A DNA stretch of 64,000 bases from Endozoicomonas sp965232255 (GCA_965232255.1 OZ246962.1:2914001-2978000); one strand, 5' to 3'. Counted from the first letter of the stretch, positions 18,352 to 27,466 are shown. Translations and numbers: made by a program. Notes: generated by a model not told the origin, from the letters alone.

Positions 18352-20079
18352 ATGAACATTGACCAGGTCATCCTGAAGGGATTCCGTAATTTCAACGATG
18401 CCACCATCAAATTTTCCCAGAACACTCTAGTCATAGGTGGTAATGATGCTGGGAAGAGCAACCTGATGCACGCACTGCGCATGCTACTGGATAAAAGCCT
18501 TTCCGATATGGATATCGAGCCAACTGAGCTGGATTTCCATATTGATAAAGATGGCAATCAGGCTGAAACCTTTGAGATCACTATCGCCTTTTCAGAAGTT
18601 AAGGAAGATGCTGTTATCTCTGTGTTGAAAGGGCATATCAGTGATGATGGTAATACCTTCTTCCGGTACGTAGGTCAGCGAGGCGGCCCGAGTTTCAAAC
18701 TTTATATGGGGCACTCATTGGATGATCTGGAAGAGATAGAGAGCCGGTTCTATCTGAAGCATATCAACCTGAAATACGTTCACTCACAACGAGATTTGCA
18801 GAAGTTTATCCAGAGAGAAAAACGCCACTTGCTGAAGTTTGCGCAAGAGAGCTTGAGTGATGAAGAAAAGGCGCATGATACGGACAAGCTTGCAGCTATC
18901 ACCAGATCACTGGGAGTGATTAATGCTGACGTGAGCCAACTGAATTATGTAGCCAATGCAACCCGTCAGGTTAACGATGAGCTGAAAGAGCTTGCTCACC
19001 ATCATGCGGATTACACGGTTCAGCTGGACTCCGGCGCTATCCAGGTCAATCAGTTCATCGAAAAACTTGAACTGGGAGCGAACACCAACGGCTCGCAGGT
19101 AATGTTGGGTGGTGATGGGCGTAATAACCAGATTTTGCTGGCACTTTGGAAGAGTAAGAGCGAACGCGAACATGATCATAACAGCCAGGTAACCTTCTAT
19201 GTTGTAGAAGAACCTGAAGCGCATCTTCACCCTCACCAACAGCGTAAACTGGCTCAGTACCTGAACACCTCGCTTCCTGGCCAATCTATCATTACATCCC
19301 ACTCCCCACAGATAACCGCTAAATACAGCCCGAATTCGATTATCCGCTTGCTTAATGAAGATGGCGCAACTCGGGCTGCCAGTGAGGGTTGTTCAGACTG
19401 TATCAGTACCGCTTGGGATAACATGGGTTACCGGATGAGCATTCTTCCGGCAGAAGCTTTCTTTGCCAGTGCAGTTCTGCTCGTTGAGGGTCCATCGGAG
19501 GTGCTGTTTTATAATACGCTGGCAGAAAAGCTCGATATTGATCTGGACTTTTACAACATATCCATTCTTGCTGTGGATGGTGTTCAGTTTGAGGTGTATA
19601 CCAAAATATTGAATGCCATGGGTATCCCGTGGTCCATGCGGACAGATAATGATGTTTCAAAGATTACGGTAAAAAAAGTAGAGTTAAGACAGCTTGCTGG
19701 TGTTAATCGTTGTTATGAAGTTGCAGGGATTGAGAAGCTACCCCATAGACCTAAAGAGACAACATCTCACTCCCTTGTGAGTGATGACACTTGGGGTACT
19801 GTGTCAGGAAGCGTGAACGCCTGGGGTATATACCTGTCAAAACAAGACTTGGAGTACGATCTCTCTCTTGAACTTCCTGTCGAGCTTTGCACATTCGCAA
19901 ATAAAGAGCTGACTGATATTTCTTCTGCCGTGAAATATCTTCAGAAACAAAAAGCCATAAGGATGAGAAAGTTTCTGACCAAGCATGGTGATGCTCTTAG
20001 CGGCATAACAGAAGGAGAACTGGCAAAGCCATTGCTCTACTGTCGTGATCAGGTTATTGGGGGCATCGCTAATGCCTGA
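18352..20079 (+). CDS. gajA: GajA, Gabija anti-phage endonuclease (OLD family)
   Basis: 575 residues, close to the usual GajA length (about 578). The N-terminal ABC-type ATPase has Walker A GGNDAGKS (about residues 25-32) and a Walker B region VVEEPEAHLHPHQQ (about 282-296). The C-terminal TOPRIM nuclease starts at AVLLVEGPSEVLF (catalytic Glu about residue 378), with an acidic TDND further on. GajA assembles into a tetramer, senses nucleotide depletion and nicks DNA during phage infection, together with GajB. It overlaps gajB by 8 bases. An AGGA Shine-Dalgarno precedes the ATG. Codon and base composition look more AT-rich than the flanking core genes, in line with transfer. Confidence 0.9.
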   Translation: MNIDQVILKGFRNFNDATIKFSQNTLVIGGNDAGKSNLMHALRMLLDKSLSDMDIEPTELDFHIDKDGNQAETFEITIAFSEVKEDAVISVLKGHISDDGNTFFRYVGQRGGPSFKLYMGHSLDDLEEIESRFYLKHINLKYVHSQRDLQKFIQREKRHLLKFAQESLSDEEKAHDTDKLAAITRSLGVINADVSQLNYVANATRQVNDELKELAHHHADYTVQLDSGAIQVNQFIEKLELGANTNGSQVMLGGDGRNNQILLALWKSKSEREHDHNSQVTFYVVEEPEAHLHPHQQRKLAQYLNTSLPGQSIITSHSPQITAKYSPNSIIRLLNEDGATRAASEGCSDCISTAWDNMGYRMSILPAEAFFASAVLLVEGPSEVLFYNTLAEKLDIDLDFYNISILAVDGVQFEVYTKILNAMGIPWSMRTDNDVSKITVKKVELRQLAGVNRCYEVAGIEKLPHRPKETTSHSLVSDDTWGTVSGSVNAWGIYLSKQDLEYDLSLELPVELCTFANKELTDISSAVKYLQKQKAIRMRKFLTKHGDALSGITEGELAKPLLYCRDQVIGGIANA

Positions 20080-21688
20080 TTTCAACCCTACTGAAGAACA
20101 ACAAGCGGCCATTGATTACGATCACAATATGGTTATCACCGCTTGCCCTGGCAGTGGTAAAACAGCAGTTATAGTTGAAAAAATCCGAAGAGTTCTTCCG
20201 GAGCTTGAACCATTCCAAGGTGTTATCGGAATTACATTTACCGTCAAAGCCAGTGAAGAACTGAAGAAGCGGTGTAAGAAAAATGCCTTTGATGCCAAGC
20301 AGAGTTTCTTTGGCACTATTGATAGCTTCTGTCTGAAAGAAATTATTTTCCCCTTTATAAGGCACCTGTGGGGGCGAGCAGCAGAGAGCGAAGTTAAACC
20401 TGTTCTCAAAATGAGTGATGCCGAAGAAGCTGAGTTTGCAGGCTGGGACTGGGGATCTGAGCACTTCCAGAATTACGAACCTGTTCTGCAACAGTGGTAT
20501 CACTCAGGTAGGATTCCTATGGATGCTGCAGGAGCTCTTGCCTGTCATATCCTCAGCCATTCGACTGCCTGTGCCAGATACATAACAGCCAGGTACACCA
20601 CCGTTTTTATCGACGAATATCAGGATTCATCTTTACCCCAGCATGAATTATTCCTGAAGTTGGTGTCTTTGGGGTTAACGGGTATTGCTGTAGGGGATGA
20701 GGATCAGGCGATCTACAGTTTTCGTAAAGGGAACAAAGAGTTTATCCGGCAGCTCATCAACGGAGATGACTTTGAAACTTTCTACATTTTGGAAAATCAT
20801 CGCTGTCATCCATCCATTTCAAACTATGCACGAAGAGTCATTAGCTCTGATTGTGAACTTGCGCCTGTTGAGGAAATCAGGGTTTATCGTGCAAGCAGAG
20901 GAGGTACTGTCATTAACCTTGCTGGCAGTATCTCGACATCAATAGAGAGTCTGAAAGGCAGGTTTGATGTTGATCATAACTCAGATATTGCCATTTTGGT
21001 CAGAGCAAAGAGAAGTCTGAGAAAAGTTGCAGAGGGCATGACGGTTCGTCATCGAGTCTATGAGAATGACCCATTATCAGATATTGGTGGAGAGTATGCA
21101 AAGTTATGCATTAACCTTTTACACTACCGCTTTGATAAACAGTTAACCGCGGAAGGAGTTATTTCAGAAAATCTGATGGAGGTGTCCAGTAAAGCTAAGT
21201 CCACGTCCCTAAGGCAACTGATCAAAAATGTCAGGAGCTGTGAAGATGAAGATCTATGTTCTGCAATACACTCAGTAACCACAGAGATGCTTCCTGTTCC
21301 TGTCTCCCGTGCCGTTGCTGATTCTTTAGAAGTTGTGTTGAGTAACCCGGAGCTTCTTGCAAAATTCTACCCGGTAAACAAAGACGAAGTGCAGATTATG
21401 ACTCTACATAAGGCCAAAGGACTCGAGTTTGATGTTGTCTTTCACCTTGACCTTTATGAGTGGTCATTTCCTCTCAAAAGGCCTCAAGATGGCTGGAATA
21501 CGCCAGCTGTTTATGTTGATTTGGAAGAGGATAAAAATCTGCATTACGTGGGGATCACTCGAGCCAGAAAGGCTTGCTACTTGTTGACGAGCCTACAGAG
21601 GTTCAACTCAAGAGATGAAGTTAAGGGTGGTAGCCCGTCAGAATTTTTCGATTTGCCAGGTTTAGAGGGGCTCTATGAGCAAAAATAA
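20072..21688 (+). CDS. gajB: GajB, Gabija UvrD/Rep-like helicase
   Basis: 538 residues from ATG 20072, which overlaps the gajA stop (ATGCCTGA). Superfamily 1A helicase motifs are all visible: Walker A CPGSGKT (about residue 27), Ia GITFTVKASEEL, II FIDEYQDSS (about 181), III AVGDEDQAIYSFRKGN, IV-like ENHRCHPS, V MTLHKAKGLEFDVVF and VI YVGITRARK. In Gabija, GajB associates with the GajA tetramer, senses DNA ends and enhances defence through its (d)ATP hydrolysis. The overlap implies translational coupling. The size is slightly larger than the best-studied homologue (about 494), so some insertion is likely. Confidence 0.9.
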   Translation: MPDFNPTEEQQAAIDYDHNMVITACPGSGKTAVIVEKIRRVLPELEPFQGVIGITFTVKASEELKKRCKKNAFDAKQSFFGTIDSFCLKEIIFPFIRHLWGRAAESEVKPVLKMSDAEEAEFAGWDWGSEHFQNYEPVLQQWYHSGRIPMDAAGALACHILSHSTACARYITARYTTVFIDEYQDSSLPQHELFLKLVSLGLTGIAVGDEDQAIYSFRKGNKEFIRQLINGDDFETFYILENHRCHPSISNYARRVISSDCELAPVEEIRVYRASRGGTVINLAGSISTSIESLKGRFDVDHNSDIAILVRAKRSLRKVAEGMTVRHRVYENDPLSDIGGEYAKLCINLLHYRFDKQLTAEGVISENLMEVSSKAKSTSLRQLIKNVRSCEDEDLCSAIHSVTTEMLPVPVSRAVADSLEVVLSNPELLAKFYPVNKDEVQIMTLHKAKGLEFDVVFHLDLYEWSFPLKRPQDGWNTPAVYVDLEEDKNLHYVGITRARKACYLLTSLQRFNSRDEVKGGSPSEFFDLPGLEGLYEQK

Positions 21689-21825
21689 GTTTCAACTGAT
21701 GTGCAGTTACAAAATATCAGCAATTATCAGCTTTTTATCATGGATATATCAGTAGCGTGATTTTCTGCAATCTCTAACATTTACCGGGCCATTCCGGCAC
21801 CACAAACCAAAGGCAGGTAACTGTT

Positions 21826-21963
21826 ATGAGTAAAAAAACAAACCACGAAGCTGACATGGTAAATGCCAATAAAGGCACTTCTGGTACTAACACAACCTAT
21901 GACAAGAATCAGGGAAATCGCGGCAAGCAGATGAATCCTAATCAGACTGAAAAGAAAAAGTAG
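21826..21963 (+). CDS. Small hydrophilic protein, 45 residues
   Basis: ATG at 21826 with an AGGCAGG purine stretch 9 bases upstream, TAG at 21961. The product is very rich in Asn, Lys, Gly and Thr (it contains ANKGTSGTNTTYD and NQGNRGKQMNPNQ), with no hydrophobic core, so it is probably disordered. I believe similar Asn/Gly-rich micro-proteins are widespread in gammaproteobacteria, but the function is unknown to me. It lies between gajB and an HTH gene in the same direction. It could be an accessory, antitoxin-like or nucleic-acid-binding peptide; no evidence decides. Confidence 0.6.
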   Translation: MSKKTNHEADMVNANKGTSGTNTTYDKNQGNRGKQMNPNQTEKKK

Positions 21964-22023
21964 GAAATTGTGGCGTCAGGCTTAGTAAAATAACCTGACG
22001 TCATTTCTTCAGGAGCAGTACCG

Positions 22024-22929
22024 ATGATACAGGCCAAAGAGAAAAATAGATCATTCCGACAAACCAAAAAGCTGATACGGATAGCTCTTGAAGATGGCTG
22101 GACCCAGACAGAGATTGCGAAAAAAGCCCGTGTACAACAAAGTGTGGTCAGTGGGTGGGCAAACGGAAAAAATAAAGCGCAGTACCAGCAAATTGAATTT
22201 TTACTGGAACAGTATGGCCACCGTCTGCGTAAACTGAGTAGCTCGATCTACAGTACCCAACGCTATTACTACGAAATGACGCCAGAACTGAGTGCATTTC
22301 TGGAATCAAAAGATGTTGATCCTAAGCCATTTCAAGACATGAGTAAGGTTTTCGACAGGGATCTGGATAAGCTGCCTGAAAATAATCGCTCTAGAGTTAA
22401 AGAAGAGTTAAGAGCAAAGTTTAAGGCCATTATCTATGAAGACATTACACAAGTTGAAGCCCCTATCATCTTCCGTTCTGCTTTCCAGAATGAATTTGTG
22501 GTTGGCAAGCAGAAGAAAAAATACACAGTAGCAAAATGGGTACTTCATTCCCTTGGAGGTGGGCATTTTTTACTTGTGATCCAAGCACGGCGTATGCTTT
22601 CTGACCAGCAGGTAAAAGCTGAAAATGAACGAAGGAAGTTGCTTTCCCAGATGGGATACAAAGTTACCATTCCAGAGTACACTTTTAAGGGCTTGGAGCA
22701 AGCGGATCGGTATATCCAAACCTGCAATGATGATGCAGCACATTGGAACTCGAGACTCTTGAAATTTTCAGAGTTGGGACAAATGCTCGAACATATTGAA
22801 GGTTTACTGTCTGGAAGTGGGTATTTATACAGTCAGTACGACCTTGTAACTCTGCCATTTCTGCTGAAGAAAGCACTTCTTGACGCAGGATTTCCCATAA
22901 AAGGGGTCAGAAAAATCACAGCTTATTGA
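22024..22929 (+). CDS. HTH (XRE-like) protein with unknown C-terminal domain
   Basis: 301 residues with AGGAG upstream of ATG 22024. Residues about 10-60 form a helix-turn-helix (WTQTEIAKKARVQQSVVSGW), so it binds DNA. The remaining ~230 residues are unlike simple phage repressors: basic, with a KQKKKYTVAKWVLHSL segment and a hydrophobic strand GGGHFLLVIQARR. I do not recognise this domain. Its place directly after Gabija and a micro-protein suggests either a regulator of the island or a separate defence factor with an HTH sensor. Confidence 0.65.
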   Translation: MIQAKEKNRSFRQTKKLIRIALEDGWTQTEIAKKARVQQSVVSGWANGKNKAQYQQIEFLLEQYGHRLRKLSSSIYSTQRYYYEMTPELSAFLESKDVDPKPFQDMSKVFDRDLDKLPENNRSRVKEELRAKFKAIIYEDITQVEAPIIFRSAFQNEFVVGKQKKKYTVAKWVLHSLGGGHFLLVIQARRMLSDQQVKAENERRKLLSQMGYKVTIPEYTFKGLEQADRYIQTCNDDAAHWNSRLLKFSELGQMLEHIEGLLSGSGYLYSQYDLVTLPFLLKKALLDAGFPIKGVRKITAY

Positions 22930-22973
22930 TATAATCTTCATACACCCAAAGCCAAGAGCCGTAGGCACATAAT

Positions 22974-23230
22974 TGTCTGAATGGCATTCAGACACATAGT
23001 TGTTGCCAGTCTTTTAGGACAAGACCGTATAGTCTGACCAACGTAGTCCGTCGCTATACCGTCGGTAGCGCCTTGCAAGAGGCCAATTTGAAGGGGTAGC
23101 AGGAGTTTGCCATATCGTTTGGCTAGATGAAGGGGATGTGTACAGAACCGGACTCGAAAGGCTCTCTACCAGTAAGGGTTGGGGTGGGCCAAGCCGGGTA
23201 TTCTTCTACTGAGGGGAATATCCGGCTTTT
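22974..23230 (+). ncRNA. Possible structured RNA ending in an intrinsic terminator
   Basis: No reading frame fills the gap between the HTH gene and the transposase. The plus strand contains several potential stems: TGTCTGAAT/ATTCAGACA (22974-22994, three-base loop), a CGCTA...TAGCG stem near 23050-23070 followed by GCCT...AGGC, and a strong terminator hairpin at 23191-23228. The run of local hairpins ending in a terminator is what an independent small RNA or a long structured 3' UTR would look like. No known RNA family is recognised. Confidence 0.3.
23191..23230 (+). terminator. Strong intrinsic terminator
   Basis: AAGCCGGGTATTC (23191-23203) pairs with GAATATCCGGCTT (23216-23228) through 13 pairs including one G-U, with a 12-base loop and the tail TTTTATT. 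It would end transcripts from the Gabija/HTH cluster or from the putative RNA just upstream. Confidence 0.8.
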
Positions 23231-23294
23231 ATTCGTTTCCCTTTTCAAGATTCAGAAGATGGATGATTTTTTGTCTGTGAGTGGCTGGTGTTAA

Positions 23295-24534
23295 TTTGAA
23301 TAAGTAACGATCTGTAGTAACCAAGATCTGATCTGACACTTTCCGGCCCATCGTCGTCTGTACCGTCAGATCAGATTCAGGCTATCTGTTTCTCCTTACA
23401 GATCTCTTTGCCTGATTCCAGTGTCTGCAAGGGTGTCCTTCCACAACACATTTTTCCCTGATGGGTCCGTTCTGTGTTGTAGTATTCCACCCAAGCATCA
23501 AGATCCTTCTGTAATTCAGTCAGATCAGTGTAGACCTTCTTTCTGAAGGTTACCTGATAGAACTCGTTCAGAATCGTTTTATGGAAGCGCTCGCAGATCC
23601 CATTGGTTTGTGGGTGCCTCGCTTTGGTTTTCGTGTGCTCGATATCACTGGCTGCCAGATAAAGCTCATAATCATGGTGTTCAACCTTGCCACAGAACTC
23701 AGTGCCTCTGTCGGTAAGTATTCTCAGCATCGGAATATCATGTTCCGAAAAGTACGGTAAAACACGGTCATTTAGCAGGTCAGCTGCAGTAATCGGTGTT
23801 TTGGTAGTGTATAGCTTGCAGTGAGCAATCTTGCTGTAAGTGTCCACAAAGGTTTGCTGGTATACCCTGCCAACACCCTTAAGCGTCCCAACGAAAAAGG
23901 TGTCTTGTGAGCCAAGATAACCTGGATGAGCGGTTTCAATTTCACCGCAGGCAATATCGGTTTCTTTCTTTTTCTCAAGAGCAATCAGCTGAGACTCCGT
24001 GTAGATAGCATCATTAGCGGCTGCATATGCTTCCAATGCCTTGAGGCGTTTTTTGAAAGTCTCAAGGTTATGCCGTTGCCAGATGCTGCGAACACCACCT
24101 CCTGAAACGAATATACCGAGCTTTCGCAGCTCATTGCTGACTCGGGTTTGATCAAGAGCAGGGTTATCGAGGGCCAGCTTACAAACCGCTTCTTCAACGT
24201 GAGGTTCTACGCGGTTTTTAGGATTTGGAATCTTTTTTGATTTGGCCAGCAGCGCATCGATTCCACCTTCCTCAAAGGCGTTTTGAACTCTGTAGAACGT
24301 GTCTCTGGAGACGCCCATGACTTTGCAGGCACGAGATACATTTTTCAACTGATCCGCCAATTCCAGCAGGCCAAGCTTGTGTTTAATGGCAGGATGGTTA
24401 TTCTGGTTCATTGAGGGTTACCTTTGGTTTTGTTTGTTGGTGGTACTTCAAACTTAAACCGGTAACCCTCTCTTGTGAAGAGGCAGTGTCAGATCAGATC
24501 GTTACTTATTCAAACGATCTGATCCGACACTGTC
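23295..24534 (-). mobile_element. IS481-like insertion sequence
   Basis: A single transposase gene is bracketed by a 20-bp perfect inverted repeat, 23295-23314 and 24495-24514 (TTTGAATAAGTAACGATCTG and its complement). Related GATCTGATC...GACACT words lie just inside the left copy (23325-23340) and on both sides of the right copy (24485-24500 and 24516-24530), making nested palindromes. The exact tips and target duplication are therefore uncertain. It sits between the accessory island and uup. Confidence 0.75.
23377..24411 (-). CDS. IS481-family DDE transposase
   Basis: 344 residues, full length for the family. An N-terminal HTH (SRACKVMGVSRDTFYRV, about residues 24-40) with a second HTH-like segment precedes the rve integrase core. 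The DDE triad is visible as the Asp in GYLGSQDTF (about 169), the Asp in RILTDRGTEF (about 234) and the Glu in NGICERFHKT (about 272). There is no frameshift, so it could still be active. It catalyses cut-and-paste transposition at the flanking inverted repeats. Confidence 0.9.
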   Translation of the reverse strand: MNQNNHPAIKHKLGLLELADQLKNVSRACKVMGVSRDTFYRVQNAFEEGGIDALLAKSKKIPNPKNRVEPHVEEAVCKLALDNPALDQTRVSNELRKLGIFVSGGGVRSIWQRHNLETFKKRLKALEAYAAANDAIYTESQLIALEKKKETDIACGEIETAHPGYLGSQDTFFVGTLKGVGRVYQQTFVDTYSKIAHCKLYTTKTPITAADLLNDRVLPYFSEHDIPMLRILTDRGTEFCGKVEHHDYELYLAASDIEHTKTKARHPQTNGICERFHKTILNEFYQVTFRKKVYTDLTELQKDLDAWVEYYNTERTHQGKMCCGRTPLQTLESGKEICKEKQIA

Positions 24535-24551
24535 ATTAACTCCAGACTTTC

Positions 24552-26447
24552 CTACATATTGTCCAACTCTTCCCAACGCGCCATTTTTTCTTCGATCAAC
24601 GTATTCAGTTCGGTAAGTCGGTTAAGCACACTCTGCACCGTAGGCTGATCTTGCTGATAAAAGTCCGGTTCAGCGGTTTTTGCTTCCAGGGTGCCCATCT
24701 CCTCTTCCAATGCTTCAATTTCATCTGGCAGCGCATCCAGCTCCCGCTGCAATTTATAGCTGAGTTTCTTTTTGGCCAATGGTACTGTCGGTGCGGCTTC
24801 CTTAGTCTCCTTTTTCGGCTCTTTTCTAGTCAGAGGCGCTTCGGCCACCAATGCTGAAATCGCCCCACCCTGGCGTAGCCAGTCGTCAAAACCGCCAACG
24901 TACTCGCTGATCTGACCACCTGGCTCAAAGACCAGGGTGCTGGAGACCACGTTATCAAGAAATGCCCGGTCGTGGCTGACCAGCAGGATCGTGCCGGTAA
25001 ACTCCACGAGCAGCGACTCCAGCAACTCCAGTGTTTCCACATCAAGGTCATTGGTCGGTTCGTCCATCACCAGTAGATTGGCAGGTTTGCTGAACAGCCG
25101 TGCCAGCAGCAGTCGGTTACGCTCACCGCCAGACAGCGCCTTGACCGGCACGCGACAGCGTCCCGGTGGAAAGAGAAAATCGCCCAGATAGCCAATCACA
25201 TGCCGGTTAGCACCATTGATGGTGATGCTTTCGCGCCCTTCAGCAACGTTATCAATAACACTCTTTTCCAGGTCTAACTGGTTACGTAGCTGGTCAAAAT
25301 AGGCCACCTCAATTTTTGTGCCCATTTTCACCGAGCCATGTTCCGGCTTCAGATTGCCCAGTAAAATGCTCAACAGTGTGGACTTCCCGGCACCATTGGC
25401 GCCGATCAGGCCGATCTTGTCACCGCGCATGACTCGCAGGTTGAAGTCTTTGATCACGCTCTGCTGATCGAAGGACTGCGAGACGTTCTTTACTTCCAGC
25501 ACCAGCTTGCCCGATGCCTCGCTCTGCTCCAGGCCAAAGCCGGCATTGCCCTGCACTTCCCGACGCTGTCGGCGCTCCTCGCGCAGTTTTTTCAGATCCC
25601 GCACCCGGCCTTCGTTACGGGTACGTCGCGCCTTGATGCCCTGACGAATCCACGCTTCTTCCTGCGCCAGTTTTTTATCGAACAGAGCGTTCTGCTCCGC
25701 TTCCACCTCAAGGGCGTGCGCCTTGCGTCCCAGGTAGGTGTTGTAATCGCACTCCCAACTGGTTAGCTGACCCCGATCCAACTCAATGATCCGTGTGGCC
25801 AGGGACTGCAAAAAGGAACGGTCGTGAGTGATAAACAGCAAAGCGCCGCCAAAGTCTTTCAGCTGGGTTTCCAGCCAGTCAATGGCGATGATATCCAGAT
25901 GGTTAGTTGGTTCGTCCAGCAGCAGCAGGTCAGGCTCGCTGACCAGTGCCCGGGCCAGTTCTACCCGGCGACGCCAGCCGCCAGACAGCTCTTGCATCAG
26001 TTTTTCTGCCGGCAGTCCCAGCTTCTGGATGACCGTATCCACCTTCTGACTGAGGCTCCACCCATCTACTGCTTCGAGCTGCTGCTGGACTTTCTCTAGC
26101 GTTTTCATGTCGCTATCGGTGCTGATGTTCATGGACAGAGCATGAAAGCGGCTGATCAAATCGCCCACTCCCTCAAGGCCCGAAGCGACCACATCGTAGA
26201 CTTTTTTGTCATCCTGGTCGGGCAAGTCCTGATTCAGGACACCAACCTTCAGACCTGGCTTACGCCACAAGGTGCCGTCGTCAGACACAATGCTGCCGGC
26301 TACCAGCTTCATCATGGTGGATTTACCTGCCCCGTTGCGCCCTAGCAGGCAGACCCGTTCGCCACGGCGAATCTGAAACTCGGCGTGATCCAGCAATGGC
26401 TGGTCACCATAGGCAAGGCTGACTTTTTCGAATCTGAGTAGAGGCAT
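24552..26447 (-). CDS. uup: Uup, ABC-F family ATPase
   Basis: 631 residues with two ABC ATPase domains and no membrane segment. Domain 1 has Walker A GRNGAGKS (about 36-43), signature LSGGWRRRVELARAL and Walker B LLLLDEPTNHLD. Domain 2 has GANGAGKS, LSGGERNRLLLAR and LLVMDEPTNDLD. The last ~80 residues form the charged coiled coil typical of Uup. ABC-F proteins act on ribosomes; Uup also affects precise transposon excision and branched DNA intermediates. The IS481 element was inserted about 40 bases past its stop codon. Confidence 0.93.
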   Translation of the reverse strand: MPLLRFEKVSLAYGDQPLLDHAEFQIRRGERVCLLGRNGAGKSTMMKLVAGSIVSDDGTLWRKPGLKVGVLNQDLPDQDDKKVYDVVASGLEGVGDLISRFHALSMNISTDSDMKTLEKVQQQLEAVDGWSLSQKVDTVIQKLGLPAEKLMQELSGGWRRRVELARALVSEPDLLLLDEPTNHLDIIAIDWLETQLKDFGGALLFITHDRSFLQSLATRIIELDRGQLTSWECDYNTYLGRKAHALEVEAEQNALFDKKLAQEEAWIRQGIKARRTRNEGRVRDLKKLREERRQRREVQGNAGFGLEQSEASGKLVLEVKNVSQSFDQQSVIKDFNLRVMRGDKIGLIGANGAGKSTLLSILLGNLKPEHGSVKMGTKIEVAYFDQLRNQLDLEKSVIDNVAEGRESITINGANRHVIGYLGDFLFPPGRCRVPVKALSGGERNRLLLARLFSKPANLLVMDEPTNDLDVETLELLESLLVEFTGTILLVSHDRAFLDNVVSSTLVFEPGGQISEYVGGFDDWLRQGGAISALVAEAPLTRKEPKKETKEAAPTVPLAKKKLSYKLQRELDALPDEIEALEEEMGTLEAKTAEPDFYQQDQPTVQSVLNRLTELNTLIEEKMARWEELDNM

Positions 26448-26569
26448 TGTTCATCCACAAGCACTGGCAGGCCAGGCCAAAACGCATTGATTAGGGGTCG
26501 GATAGAATAGCGACAACTACCGTCATTGGGTAGACCTCCACTCAGCGCTTTTTCAGATATAGCGCCGCT

Positions 26570-26675
26570 ACTGCTTATGGAGGCTGGCGTAAATCCGGTT
26601 TATCGCCAGTTGTCGCCTGTGAAGTCAGAAGTCTCGCCTTTATGTCCTCAGATGCGCCAGGGCGAGAGGCGTCAC
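26570..26675 (+). repeat. Second copy of the IS200/IS605-type 3' end
   Basis: Homologous to 6171-6269: it shares CTGCT-ATGGAGGCT, TAAATCCGGTT, ATCGCC and TGAAGTCAGAA, then a CTCGCC...GGGCGAG hairpin and GTCAC. No tnpB is present nearby. It lies in the gap between uup and sixA. Confidence 0.5.
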
Positions 26676-26702
26676 ATTGGCCAGCAAAGTAAAAGTACAA
26701 GT

Positions 26703-27155
26703 TCAATACGACTGGGGCATTATAATCTCAGTCACTTCGGCCATACCGGTACCGGGAATATCCAGCGTCAAAGCTAATGCCATGGCCGTTTGAAACGACG
26801 GACCGTTGCTGGTGCTGCCATCACACAGCAAACCAGCCAAACCACTGACCAGCGGCATATGACTGACCAACAACACCACGCCAGACTCCGGAAGTGCCTG
26901 GATGACACTGGCACTGTCACCATCAGGCTCCAGGGCATCGAGGGTTTCGACGGGAACACCCAGAGCCGCGCTGGCGATACCGGCCGTTTGCTGAGCGCGC
27001 AAGTATGGGCTGGCGATAATGCGGTCAACTTGCTGATCGGCAAGCTGGGTGACAGTGCTGCCAACTTCCTGCACCCCGCGCTCAGTAAGGCTTCTTTCGC
27101 TGTCCGACGGCGCTGACCAGTCAGCCTGCCCGTGGCGCATAATGATGACTTTCAT
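26703..27155 (-). CDS. sixA: SixA, phosphohistidine phosphatase
   Basis: 150 residues from ATG 27155 (an in-frame TTG two codons upstream is less likely). The phosphatase catalytic motif RHG is at residues 7-9 (IIMRHGQADW) and the second histidine lies in LLVSHMPLV (about residue 97). SixA dephosphorylates phosphohistidine on HPt domains and the NPr component of the nitrogen phosphotransferase system. It is the last gene of the gpsA-DUF4389-sixA cluster; its ATG overlaps closely with the end of the DUF4389 gene, implying coupling. Confidence 0.92.
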   Translation of the reverse strand: MKVIIMRHGQADWSAPSDSERSLTERGVQEVGSTVTQLADQQVDRIIASPYLRAQQTAGIASAALGVPVETLDALEPDGDSASVIQALPESGVVLLVSHMPLVSGLAGLLCDGSTSNGPSFQTAMALALTLDIPGTGMAEVTEIIMPQSY

Positions 27156-27157
27156 GA

Positions 27158-27466
27158 TCAATGGCTATTCTCATCGTGCCCTTCACCCGGTTCCTGGTCG
27201 GGCCAGTCGGAGAAAGGAAAGGGTTTTGCGTCAGAGTTGTAGGTAAGGAAACTGGTAATCTGAAATATATACTGGTTCACGCCGGCACTGAGTTTTAACA
27301 ACCGCGGGTTAGGGTCGTCAGTGATAAATCCGTGCACTGCCTGGGCAATGGCCAACAGTATCACCACAAATGCTGCCAGATAGGCCACCACCGCAAACAA
27401 CAACATAAAGGCCAGGCGTAGCCAGCGGGACTCGGACTTTAGATTCTTGACCATTTTTTCATCCAT
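27158..27466 (-). CDS. DUF4389 small membrane protein
   Basis: 102 residues from ATG 27466, preceded by AGGAG; an upstream frame extension has no support. One long hydrophobic stretch (LRLAFMLLFAVVAYLAAFVVILLA reading, about residues 17-40) is followed by a short amphipathic region and an acidic Pro-rich tail with FPFSDWP. This matches DUF4389 proteins commonly found next to gpsA/sixA in gammaproteobacteria. Inner-membrane location is likely; function unknown. Note that the hydrophobic segment may be one or two passes. Confidence 0.8.
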   Translation of the reverse strand: MDEKMVKNLKSESRWLRLAFMLLFAVVAYLAAFVVILLAIAQAVHGFITDDPNPRLLKLSAGVNQYIFQITSFLTYNSDAKPFPFSDWPDQEPGEGHDENSH

